Shown in pieces: positions 11,557 through 21,900 of a DNA stretch of 64,000 nucleotides. Position numbers and translations under genes: made by a program. The stretch is from Daphnia carinata (lineage: Eukaryota; Arthropoda; Branchiopoda; Diplostraca; Daphniidae): assembly GCF_022539665.2 (NCBI RefSeq), contig NC_081336.1:62001-126000 (forward strand). Reading direction: 5' to 3'. How positions within the stretch are numbered: position 1 is the first letter of the stretch; each line of letters starts with the position of its first letter. Below the pieces are notes generated by a model, which ran no database searches, had not been told where the DNA came from, and worked only from the letters and a program-made list of their open reading frames with translations.

Positions 11557-11626
11557 GTGACTATAGCTCAATGGTTGAGCATTGGCGAGCAATGCCGAAT
11601 ATCAGGGTTCGACACCCAGTGGTCAC
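11557..11626 (+). tRNA. tRNA-like cloverleaf, nearly complete (family 1)
   Basis: Acceptor GTGACTA pairs with TGGTCAC at all seven positions (one G-U). The D stem is GCTC/GAGC with loop AATGGTT, anticodon stem TTGGC/GCCGA with loop GAGCAAT, and T arm GGG-TTCGACA-CCC. Compared with 9625-9694 (minus), base changes in the acceptor stem keep pairing. Position 33 is A rather than U, and the two copies also share 3' flanking sequence (CACTGAA..ATTCAGTT), arguing for a tRNA-derived mobile repeat. If it were a tRNA, the anticodon would read GCA (Cys). Confidence 0.5.
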
Positions 11627-11979
11627 TGAAGATGAAAAGTAGATTCAGTTACAATTACATCACAACGGATTGCAGTACATTACCACTATGAAACATAAAA
11701 TTGATTATTCTAATGTCAACGGTGATTAATAACAGAGTAATCGTTACGAAATTAGTATATACAATTCTTACCAACGTGGGATGCCACCAAAGAAACGAGA
11801 ACAGATCACAAAAATGCTATTCGTCAAGCAGCAGCAGTAAGAAAGTTGCAAGCAACGAATCAGAAAGGAGCAGAGTTAACAAAATAAAGTAGATAAATTT
11901 TGCGTTTAAAAAAAAAATTAAAAATTTATTTTCAATTCTCCACACAAATATATGAATTTGCAACTCTTGAAAGGAAAAA
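11627..11979. other. AT-rich DNA, nothing recognised
   Basis: A 63-codon frame ends at 11892 with a Ser/Lys-rich tail and no known motif; the poly(A) run after it could be chance. Confidence 0.4.
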
Positions 11980-12335
11980 TAACCCTCTCAAAAGTTGCCG
12001 TCAACCAAGGCAGGGGGAGACACTGCCTCAATTGACCCACCGGGGAGATTACCCGGTGCTTGGCTAAGAGAAGCCGGAAGAAGAGCCGAAGATTTGGAAC
12101 ATTTTTACAGGAGCGATTAACCTTTAATTCGGATTTGTGGGTAGCCACGTCGCCCTCCGTGAACACTTCATCGGACTAAGCGGACCTCCCACGTCCCCTT
12201 TCCGGCCAGAGCCCTCCAAACCTCGGTATATGTTATTTTTATATATACCGTACAGTAGGGGCATGACCCCCTACGGGCTTATTATGAGTCAAGGGGAAAC
12301 GGGGCCACAGAAAGAAGGGAGCCCAGATATGCACT
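11980..12335. repeat. GC-rich island with two adjacent hairpins; possible solo LTR (minus strand)
   Basis: Sharply GC-richer than both flanks. Two perfect hairpins sit side by side: CGGTATAT (12224-12231) with ATATACCG (12243-12250), and GTAGGGG (12255-12261) with CCCCTAC (12268-12274). Read on the minus strand there is a TATATAAAAATA box near 12240 and an AATAAA about 310 bp further on (near 11927), an arrangement seen in LTRs. Defined TG..CA ends and target duplications were not found, so the LTR idea is weak. The overlapping 74-aa plus-strand frame (12137-12361) has no known motif. Confidence 0.35.
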
Positions 12336-12344
12336 TTAATTTCT

Positions 12345-12470
12345 TTATAAGAATACCATAATGTGACGGAACGTAAATGGACCATGGCAATTTCTGGCAA
12401 CGCTTCCATCGGCTATCTGTTTCAAAACGCTCCTCCTCAACGAACTTAACCCTTTCCGAACGGCTGCCAT
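12345..12470 (-). CDS. 41-aa open frame with presequence-like N-terminus
   Basis: Minus-strand ATG at 12470, stop at 12347-12345. The peptide begins MAAVRKGLSSLRRSVLKQIA: Arg/Ser/Leu-rich, no acidic residue in the first 20, typical of a mitochondrial targeting helix. A GT donor-like site (ATG|GTATTC) lies near the stop, so this may be a first exon. No downstream exon or homologue recognised. Confidence 0.3.
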   Translation of the reverse strand: MAAVRKGLSSLRRSVLKQIADGSVARNCHGPFTFRHIMVFL

Positions 12471-12479
12471 TATGTATCT

Positions 12480-14540
12480 ATGTAAGGAAAATAAAAACAT
12501 TAGTTAGCGTTATTTTTTGTTTCACTAACTTACAATAATACAAAAGACTTCGGACAGGAGATTTCGGGAGGCCATTTTGAAGGCCAAACACTGTTCAACA
12601 GATATGGATGCAGTTGCGAATCAAGTTTGGAAACTAAATTCCTGTAAAAAGTAATACAACATGGGAAACTCAACTTGTATGTTATATGTTCAATACATAA
12701 CACTACCATTTGCTTTTTTCGTTAGAAATCAACAGAATCTTTCCATTGCTCCGCCATCGCATTGCTATAAACGGGAATCCTCAATCCTGTAATGTTTTAA
12801 AATCATAGCTATATTATGACCCCTTTAAAACGTAAAAACAGTTCTATACATATTAACAATATCATACACTGTACATGGCGCTGAAATATCTTCTTGGAGC
12901 TACACAAAACAAATCTACCACCCACCAACTTTTAGGATTTCTTAAGTTACCTGTCAATATAAGCATACCAAACAATTACTTTATTAATACAATAATGGTT
13001 TTGTCAAATACTTTACAAATCTTTTTCCAATCTATCCAATGGAACTCAATGGCATTGAACAGCAAGGCATTGAATGTTTCTTTAACCATAATCTAGGAAC
13101 ATGCACAGCCTCAAGAGTCACATTAAGCGAAGCCAGGTATCCAAAAATGTTATCAAGGGATTTTTTCATGCCAGTTAAATTTTAATTTGACAACAGTTTG
13201 GCTAATATTAGTAGCTGTTACGGAGCTGCATGTGAAAGCCAAAAACAGTGGTCATAAGTTATTATAAGCTTGTTTACGGAAAACCCACACTATCAGCAGA
13301 AAGAGCAGAAGTTCCAACAGCTTTCAATTAGAATCTTATTTCAGGGATTGACGTATTTATGAAGCACACTATTAGGCTGCTAATACAAGCCATACTTGAA
13401 GAAAAGAAAACATTATTTGACAGCACATAGAACCTGAAGGAAATAATGTGCGAATACTTTTACCATTTCCAATGATTTCTTGTCCTTTGTTTTGAGAAAT
13501 TTTCCCCAGCAATCTTGTTTGCTGAAGTCAGCACTTGTCTGAGACAATATAGATTCATCTCAGTTGTTTAAAGAATCAGGAATTGTTTACAATTATTGAA
13601 GATTGCACTGATCACACACCTGTCTAGATTTTGACCAATGCAAGCAGACAACAGTCAAATTCTTTGTGTTTTAGTTTTTTTTTTTTTTTTTAGTCAAACT
13701 CGCCAATTACGAACCGAAACTGAAGATGCTCGAGAACTTAATGATTTCCTTTCCTAACACTTACTGTCATCATCAACTCCAGTCTTAAGAGGTGGCGCCT
13801 TAATTGTTTCAGTGTGGATTGTCACTAGATAGTAATACACGAATTCTGTTAATTTCGCCATATAAGTGGTTAACTAGAAAACAGGAGTTGAATATTAAAA
13901 ATGGTTAATAACGCTCTATAAAATAGTGAGAAATGACAATATTACATACATACACAATACATACATATACAAATAACAAATAGCATAAATTAACCATTTT
14001 TTAAACTAAAAGAAATAGTGTTGTTACCTGCTTCTTTTTTTACCTTTTATTTCAAAAACTACACGTTGGACGAACAAACTATTTAGAATTTTGGTGATTG
14101 TCGTTCAATTTTGAATCGAAATTCAGAATTTTGCGAAAAATGAAAAAGTGATTAGCTAAAATAGCTTCTCACTTTCGTCAAAATCTTTCAAAAATGAAAT
14201 TATGTATTCAATAAAAATGACACGTAAACCGCGAATCTGATTACTGAATTTTAATCAACATTCATTTTCTATGAATGTTCTAGTTTTTTAAATACCAAGA
14301 CTTAATCAAAACTGGTTTTAGCTCAATCCCTTTGAATTCGAATAATTCAATGGCCCAAAAGTGGCAACAAATGTTGACGAATGAAGTCAATCTACTTGAC
14401 TGTTAGTTAATTTGTATCAGGGTATGTAGTAGGATATCTGAACTACTTACAAAAGAATTGCGGCTGTGCAATGTTTTGGTACCACTGTCTGTATTATTGA
14501 TCTGAGTGATAACAATCTTGCGTACGTATACACAAACTCG
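12480..14540. other. Intergenic DNA, nothing recognised
   Basis: Scattered short frames only (for example 12875-13096). A T-run lies at 13676-13691. No repeats or RNA genes identified. Confidence 0.4.
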
Positions 14541-14550
14541 TGCCCAAACC

Positions 14551-14940
14551 CAGACTTGCCGCGCCGATCAATTTTCCGATCTCGATCTCCGATCCGATCT
14601 TTTGAGTTTGATCGGATCGGCCGATCATTTTTACCGATCTTTTCGTACTACTCAAAATTTACACTATTTAACGAATTTAGCATTGTCTGTCACAGCGACA
14701 GTCACTGACGGCCATTGAGGGTGAACACTAAACAGTTTCCCTCAATTGGCATTCGCAAAAATAGTAGTGAAAGAGTACCATGTGGCTGCAAAATCGACAG
14801 CTAGATGGCGAAAAGTTTGATCGCTCAAAAAGATCGGATCGCGATCATTTTTTTGGGATCGCCGATCCGATCTCCGATCTTTCTCAAAAGATCGGATCGG
14901 CGAGCAATTTTTGATCGCGATCGCGGTCGCGGCAAGTCTG
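14551..14940. mobile_element. Non-autonomous hAT-type foldback MITE, 390 bp, with 8-bp target duplication
   Basis: The element starts CAGACTTGCCGCG and ends with its exact reverse complement CGCGGCAAGTCTG. It is flanked on both sides by CCCAAACC (14543-14550 and 14941-14948). An 8-bp duplication plus CAG...CTG ends is the hAT signature. The terminal repeats extend imperfectly for 60 bp or more and are packed with GATCGGATCGG and GATCGCGATC motifs. A second inverted repeat lies in the centre (GCCATTGAGGG near 14711 with CCCTCAATTGGC near 14740), so nearly the whole element can fold back. It has no transposase. Confidence 0.9.
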
Positions 14941-14948
14941 CCCAAACC

Positions 14949-15291
14949 GTCATTTATTCTTAACACAATATTTGTCAGCGGTACACAAACGCTGTTAACG
15001 GTAATCGGACCAACACCACCAGCCTGTCAAGTAAATTACATTTGCTTACACTGTGTTGCGTATTAGGTAAAATATTTTTTACATTCCCTTTTAGTGGATT
15101 AGTATTGAGATACAATCTACAATCACGTTACAAAACATTCGGCTATTAAGAAAACAGAAGTGCATAATATTCTTACAGTGCAGTTTCTACTAATCAATGG
15201 TTTGTTAATTACAATATATATTTTGTTTCTCAATAAATTTTTCTCCTACCTTTTACCTGTATATTTGTTGCTTAGATTTCAGTTGTAGTAC
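14949..15291. other. AT-rich DNA after the MITE, nothing recognised
   Basis: No gene, repeat or RNA feature supported. Confidence 0.5.
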
Positions 15292-15639
15292 ATGTGTTAT
15301 AAAGATACGGAAAATTTTGATGAAGTAAAATACCTCCTTGATAATCCTACATACAACAAAATAATAAATATATTTGCAACTACCAAACAATCAACGCAAC
15401 CTTATTACCTCTTTAACTTCACTAAACATTCTTCACAGCAATTGCTAGAAACCATAAAATTTCTAACCATACAAAAAGCAATTTTCAAGAGATTATCAAA
15501 CATTTTCAGCTTGCAATTGCGGACATCCGGACGACATTCACGAATGCCTGGAGAACAACCGAAGTTTCCACATGTACATCCATCGCGAGATAACAGGTTG
15601 ATTCATTTTCATACCTATTTTTTAAATAGAAAAAGATAG
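15292..15639 (+). CDS. Open frame of 116 codons, doubtful
   Basis: A continuous frame with an ATG start in AT-rich sequence. Its C-terminal third overlaps the possible exon 15514-15596, whose base composition looks more gene-like than the rest. A strong-looking acceptor (CATTTTCAG) sits inside the frame, so the upstream part is more likely intron. No family recognised. Confidence 0.15.
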   Translation: MCYKDTENFDEVKYLLDNPTYNKIINIFATTKQSTQPYYLFNFTKHSSQQLLETIKFLTIQKAIFKRLSNIFSLQLRTSGRHSRMPGEQPKFPHVHPSRDNRLIHFHTYFLNRKR

Positions 15640-15785
15640 CTGGTTAAATGTTAAAATAGTTGTAGATTGGTAGGGAAACAAATCAACTCAATCGTTAAAC
15701 AATCACATCTCCATACAAAATTAACTTGTAATCTGGCGCAATCAACCACACACATCGGAAATGACAGTTATTGTCCTGTCAAAAG

Positions 15786-16103
15786 TCGTCCTCCGTCTCC
15801 GACGACTACTCCACTGTCAATCGTTATACCAGGAGAAACGAGATGTTTTCCAGAAAAATGCAGCTTTTTAAATATCACAACCAGTTGGAGCTACTGCAAA
15901 AGCTTTACAAAAGTCAGATTAGGGAAGGTGGTAATTATTTGTCGTAATTCAAATAACAATTATTAACTTATTGCAAAATCAATGGGTAAATCAAGCTTAG
16001 ACAACAGAAAGTTTATAGGCTACAGCATTTTCCAAACATCTCATCACCTTCACCCAATTCAACAACCTCATATCGACTTGCAATGGTCTGCTGGAACGCC
16101 TCG
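15786..16103 (+). CDS. Two phase-compatible candidate exons of an unidentified gene
   Basis: Exon 15786-15927 follows an acceptor (GTCAAAAG) and ends at GAA G|GTGGTA. It reads as a Ser/Tyr/Lys-rich helix-prone peptide (includes NEMFSRKMQLFKYHNQLELL). Exon 16019-16103 follows TTTATAG, starts in the matching phase and reads a His/Gln/Pro-rich peptide (includes HHLHPIQQPHIDLQWSAG) ending at a GTAAGA donor. The 91-bp intron fits the intron size of the real genes nearby. Further possible pieces are 15514-15596 (an open exon flanked by TTTTCAG and a weak donor) and 16576-16690 (an open Gln/Ser-rich frame). I do not recognise the protein. Start, full exon chain and function are unknown, and other frames in this stretch are also open, so the call is tentative. 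Confidence 0.33.
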
Positions 16104-16739
16104 GTAAGAACTAGACACCCGGACACACTACAGAACGTCATCGTAAATTCACTTGTTCGACGGTGTAGCCGTGAAACTGCGTACTCTAACGTTTCTTTCA
16201 CTGTAAATACTTCCCAATTTTTGAATCCTCCCTCGCCATTACACTTAAATCATATTTGCACAACCCCCTCACACCATGCAACACCCCACTGTAAAGAGAC
16301 AAGGTTTCCATCACAAACGGATCAACAAAATAGATATCACCGTTACTTACTAGTTGGCTTCTTGAGTGAAGTCATTCAACAGCCCTCCTGGAAATACCGG
16401 CAAGATACCGATAGTACCTCAAACCGATCCCTAAACTGCCGGCGAACTGGTCTCTTGACGATTCCACATTCCCCGGGAATAGATTTTCTGCTACTGAAAC
16501 AGTAAAATTTGCTAAGTTACATTTATGCCAACGACATATTGAATTTTTTATAAATATGTCTTAACTGAGTAGGTACTGCAACAGTGATTCAGCTGGACGC
16601 ATCGTTTCCTGGTACACAACCGAGTATTTTAAGTCGCAGATTTCAGAATAGCCAGGGACATGCACAACAAACACTGAAAAAAAAAACCCAGTCAGGTACA
16701 AATATTTCTCTTTGAATCACCAACTTGGAACTTTTTCCG

Positions 16740-16950
16740 ACACAGGGACTGAAGTCCGCCAAGTAGATGCCCACTGAATCCCTGACGGATTCACATCTTT
16801 TCCAGCCAACCGGACTCATGGAACCCTACTTCGGAAAGAATTTCTCCTTGGTAAAGTTCCACACTGGGGCTGCTAGCGAATGAAACTCCAATCAGCTGAA
16901 TCTGTTTAAACCTAAACAATGCATACGTTAAAATGAATCATGGTCACTGA
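16740..16950 (+). pseudogene. Broken fragment of a receptor kinase paralogous to the 18.96-22.5 kb gene
   Basis: Bases 16745-16870 match exon 13 of the intact kinase (shared stretches include GAATCCCTGACGGAT, ATCTTTTCCAG and CTTGGTAAAGTTCCA). Without an intron they pass into sequence matching the later part of exon 14 (AATCAG, then GCATACGTTAAAATGAA). The reading frame is shifted and contains stops, and the intron plus the first ~170 bases of exon 14 are missing. It is a relic, either of a tandem paralogue or of a retrocopy. It lies 2 kb upstream of the intact gene in the same orientation. Confidence 0.8.
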
Positions 16951-17047
16951 CAGAAACACCATGAAATAAGGAATACATGTAACAAATTGCTTTACCCATT
17001 GCACCGTTGACGACTCCTACCATCTCCATCGAAGCTCAAAATTCTTC

Positions 17048-17312
17048 TTGCCAAGAGCTGCCAAATGCCCCGTCAACGTAGCCCAGTACCAAGTACCAAT
17101 GAAGTTTCGATTAGCCAACACGAAATGTATTCTAAGGAAACGGCAACTTACTAAATCTAAAGGAGATCTGGTGTGCAGACACCCGCAGAGAACTGAATAT
17201 CCATCCAACCATTTCGAAATAAAACAAGGCAACTTCCACCTACAAGATGAGAATGAAAAGCGACGGCAATATTATGTAAACACGAATTTTAAAACCACGT
17301 AATTTGAATAAA
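17048..17312 (+). CDS. Candidate terminal exon with adjacent poly(A) signal, unidentified
   Basis: An 84-codon open stretch without an in-frame ATG start reads a Lys/Arg/Gln/Asn-rich peptide (contains RTEYPSNHFEIKQGNF) and stops at 17302. AATAAA follows at 17307-17312, five bases past the stop. It could be the last exon of the gene suggested at 15.8-16.1 kb, but the kinase relic at 16.74-16.95 kb lies between them. No family recognised. Confidence 0.25.
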
Positions 17313-18089
17313 GACTGAGCTGCACTAGTTCTGTAGCCTCTCGTTCAATACGTGCAATTATTTAACCTTGAATTTTGGACACGACCTGCAATTTTTTACC
17401 TTTAATTAGTGGATTGGTGAAAACCTTAATGTCGCTGGACTCAGACGGTAGACGACGGCTTATGAACATGACGTCCTTAGTGGGAGCGAGTGGCCAGGTA
17501 GCGAATCTTTCACGTCACAAGACCAGTCACAGTATACTTGTCGTTGAATCTTAGTTCTTTGCTGCACATACCTATATGAAATAGAAAATCAAACACCAGA
17601 TTAACGAACAAATTTACATGTTACTGGGGAGTAAAAAACAAGTTATCATTCCTGAATCAATAAGACCGAAGCACTAATGCCCCATTAAAACCTCATGCAA
17701 AAGTACAACTACTATCACCAAAACTTAACACTTCAGTCTATAGTTACAATCAGCGTGACAAAACTAAATAAACAGCATCATTTCCCTGGAATATGTAACT
17801 AAGAAATCTGATGCTCCAATCATGCAGATAGCTCATATTAGCTGTTACTTGTAGAACACAATTTCAAACAGTCACGGATAATATTTAACATCAAAATAAA
17901 AAAACATACTAAACCATGAAAATGACTTGCGTTACAATACCCAATTGGGAAGAAACCAACGGTAGGCAAGGGCTGTATCGACAGCGTGTTGCAGTCCAGC
18001 AAAACACACAGCATTCACACAACACCCATGACCCTGCAGTGCTTTTCACTAACTGAATTCTGGAGATGTTCTCTCAGTTATACATTTCC
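17313..18089. other. Intergenic DNA, nothing recognised
   Basis: No open frame or repeat that I can support. Confidence 0.5.
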
Positions 18090-18370
18090 TATCCCCCCAG
18101 ACAATAAAGGGAGAGGCGAACAAACTAACCTTGACATCTAATTGCTTTTTCCTCGAATTTCTAGAGAGAACGTGCGTGAAAGCTCACCCATCCCCTACCT
18201 TTGGAAGAAACAAAAATTGTTATTTGCAAAAATTTTCTACCGGTAGAACACGTACGGAGGTAAGACGACATAACCGGGGGGAGTGGCTCGCAACTAAAGC
18301 GCGTGATGTCCTTGCCCACACATTCCAGTGCCCTTGGAAATGGAAACCTTGAACTAAATGGTTAAATAGT
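18090..18370 (+). repeat. Copy 2 of the duplicated segment, 0.6 kb upstream of the receptor kinase
   Basis: Partner of 1480-1800. It ends about 600 bp before the kinase ATG, so it may lie in or next to its promoter. The copies differ by many substitutions and small indels, so the duplication is not recent. The retained peptide similarity could reflect coding function but may also come from DNA-level similarity. Confidence 0.75.
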
Positions 18371-18964
18371 ATATTGTATGATGAATACCTTTCTGTGTTA
18401 ATTGCACTGCGATTTGTAAACGCGTCGAGTTGATGATGTACCTGTTGGCGAAATTCACGATTATTAAAAACTGTTGTACAAAGTAGCAAGAAAACACGTC
18501 ACCCCTGGTTGAAACGTTCGCTTATGAAGGAGATTAATGGCAGTATGTTATTGAAAATCACTGGTAAAATGTCATAAGCTACCTACAAGACGGGGATATT
18601 AATCTAGATTTAATTTGATAAAGAAACTTTCATCGAAGCCGAGCAAAAAGGAGGTAGAAATCAATAGCCGTGCCTGTCCTATAATTCAGGGTATCTAACT
18701 CCAACCTTTGAAGTTGACATTGTGACAATAGAAGGTTAATTCTTAGTTAGCATACAACTAGGCGCGTGTGCAAACAGAAAAGCCACTTGCAGGTAGTGAC
18801 ACGCAAAGGCCACCCCACTCCCGTTTTTATTGCAGCAACTTCGTGTTTGGGGAAGCACTTGTTCCTAAAACGTTGTCCTAGAAACAGCTTGAATTTCACA
18901 CGCTACAGGTAAACCCATTGTTGACTTCGTGTGAGATGTAAACGATGTGACACTGTCCGTTCAA
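18371..18964. promoter_or_regulatory. Upstream region of the receptor kinase (presumed promoter and 5' UTR)
   Basis: The 600 bp before the kinase ATG contains no clear TATA box or initiator that I would defend. A possible intron acceptor (GCTACAG at 18902-18908) lies just upstream, so a 5' UTR intron cannot be excluded. Confidence 0.3.
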
Positions 18965-21900
18965 ATGTTTCTCTCATTGCCATCGTTTGCTGATCGTGGG
19001 TTGTGCAAGCCCTTCACATCACTGCACTTGGCAGTAGTTTTACTGTGTTTTTTCCCAATGGCCAGTGGTGAAAGTAACGAGCAACACGTCAAAGATAACA
19101 AGAATGTTTGGCTGATGACTCCAAATGGCACGCACCGCGTAGTCGATGCCAATTCAGATCTAACAATTACTTGCATTTACGCTTACGCGGACGATGCTGA
19201 AAATCATTTCAAGAATTTTTCTGGGAAATGGCAAATGCCACACTTTCTTACCAACTATCCGCAAGTATAACTTCAACTTCTTTGTCTAATTTAGGAGGAC
19301 GAAGATCGCAGAGTTTTTTTTTAATTTTTATTTTCTACAATGTGATGAGCAGATCACGAACGCAGTTGGGCGTTTCAGTCAGACAATTGATACGAACGAA
19401 ACCCACATGGCGTGGACAATGACATTGGCTAACGTAACACACCTAGATACTGGTTATTTTACATTCATTTACGGCGAAATGGAGATGAAGCAATACGTTT
19501 ACGTCTTTGGTTAGTTCAGTTCTTAATGCGCATTATCACAATAACGACTATTTGCCTAACTCTTGTGGTTTGCGTCACTTAGATGAAACAAACCTCGTCA
19601 CAATCACCGACAAGAGCTACTACCCGAATTACTACCTGTTCTTTTTCCATCAAGGTGAATTGGGTGTTCAAATTCCATGCAAGCCGACCCACCCCAGTGT
19701 CACCGTCTCTCTTATCCGGATTGAAGCAATCAACGTCATCAATCCAGACCTTAAGGTAAATAAAAACTTGAATGACTAATAATGAGCGGAAATTTGGTAG
19801 AACTCAGCTTTTCAAAAGGATCTGCTTGCTGAACCCAATTCCGGCTGGGGCTTCAGACCGGAACGCGAACTAACACTGAAATATGTGACGATTGGTAACA
19901 ATGGCAATTACAAATGCGTTGGTACAATGAACAACGTCACCGATGAGAAGCATTTCACAATCAGTGTCAAAGGTAGTCCACAACAACAACAAAAAAACTG
20001 GGGTTTTAGAAAATTTACCTTTTTTGATTGGCTGGGTGACGTTATTAGGAATAGAGTTGGAGAGAGTTGGTGATGCTAAAGATCCGGTGGTAGGAAGTAA
20101 CATCACTCTGATATGTCGTTCCATGTTCCCCGAAGTGAAATATCCTGCTCCTCCGGAATGGTCCTATCAGATCAATAGTACAATTGGAATTCAAGTTATA
20201 AATGAAACACATCCGCCTGAAAGTATGTTTGAGAGAACACTTGCTATAGATTTCAATCGTGAATAACGAAGTTGCTAATTGTTCCTCATTTTCACGTAGA
20301 CTTTCGCGTACAGACGGAGGGAGAACGGCAAAAACACAACACGAACGGTTTCACCCTGAACTATTACGAAAGCCGATTGGATTTGTTTAACATAAACAAA
20401 AACACCTCTACTACGTTCCAATGCAAAGCCAACAAATACAAGGACGCGGTTACTAAAACCATCTCGTTTCGGATCAGGGGTAAGTATGGCAATATTCTTC
20501 TATTAAAACGGAATGCAATTCTCATCAAATGCGTTATGGATTTGTTTAAAGCAGATCCAACAAACGACCCTACATCAGATTTTGGTTTGGTGGAAAGGGA
20601 ATTAACAGCAACAATTTTCACGATTGGCTTCTCTGTAACTCTAATTATACTAATCGTACTTGGAATCGGCATTGGCATCAAAATGCATCTCGATAAAGTG
20701 AGTCAAATAACCGTTTTTAGAAACCTGGATCGCATTCGATTGTTTCCAAATTACAGAAAAAACAGATACTGCCTAGAGTGAAGAAGCTACTTGAAGGAAG
20801 TACGAAAGAAATCAATAGCCAATTATCATTAGAAGAACAAACTGAATATCTACCTTACGATAAACGATGGGAATTTCCTAGATATCGCCTCAAACTTGGT
20901 TTGTTGATCTCCACTTTTCGTACGTTATTTCATTTACTAATCATTTCCATGTTCAGGTGCTCAACTGGGAGTCGGATGCTTTGGGCGGGTTGTTAAAGCT
21001 GAAGCCGTGGGAGTCAAACATGCTGAAGAGACAGTTAAAACTGTTGCCGTCAAAATGGTCAAATCGCAGACCAATATCGCTGCATTGGAGAATCTCGTTA
21101 GTGAACTGAAAATTCTTATCTATCTGGGCTCTCATCTTAACGTGGTTAATTTGCTGGGGGCCTGTACCAAACGCATACACAAAGGTAAGGGAAGTTAACG
21201 AAATATCATTACAAATGGCCATTACCTGTTACGTGTTTCAAAAGGCGAGCTGCTGGTTATCGTCGAGTACTGTCGATATGGTAATCTTCAAGTTTATCTG
21301 GTCAACCACCGACGCAATTTCATCAACCTCGTAGATGAATTTGGTAACATGAAATCAGAGAACGAAACAGACGACGTTAATCACATGGGAAGGTAACAGA
21401 AACAATTGAGAAAACCTTTTGTTTCGATATTTTTGGATTAGCAACTCATTGATATTTGAAGATGCCTAAGCTTGGAAGAAAACCATTCTAGTACGGAGAA
21501 TCAACATGACTTCACGCAATTACACAATACAACAATACACAACGAGGAAGAACACGATCTCGGCACAACTTTAAATGGGCCGTTTTCCACACGCGAATTG
21601 ATTTCCTGGTCGTTTCAGATCGTCCGGGGAATGAATTACTTGTCTAGCAAAAAAGTTCGTTCGTTCAACGTTTTCTGTCGTTTAAAGTTGTGTCAAAGCC
21701 TAAGCTATTGTTTTCTACTTCAACTGTCAGGTGCTACATGGCGATTTAGCTGCACGCAATGTTTTGCTAGCCGACGACGGTGTTGTCAAAGTGGCAGATT
21801 TCGGAATGGCTAAGAAAATGTACTACGAACGGAACTATGAGAAAACCGGCCAGGTACCTTTGCTTTTACTACCACAATTAACGTTATCATAACTTCATTT

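Noticed and set aside
14466-14966. Frames of 70-80 aa across the MITE
   Set aside because: They arise from the GATC-rich inverted repeats; the element ends and target duplications explain the sequence without coding.
15514-15620. Minus-strand Cys-rich peptide resembling a CXC or pre-SET motif
   Set aside because: The Cys spacing is only loosely similar, the minus strand lacks good splice borders, and the plus-strand acceptor there is stronger.
20364-20681. 105-aa minus-strand frame inside the receptor kinase
   Set aside because: Antisense shadow of the Ig3 and transmembrane exons of the kinase.
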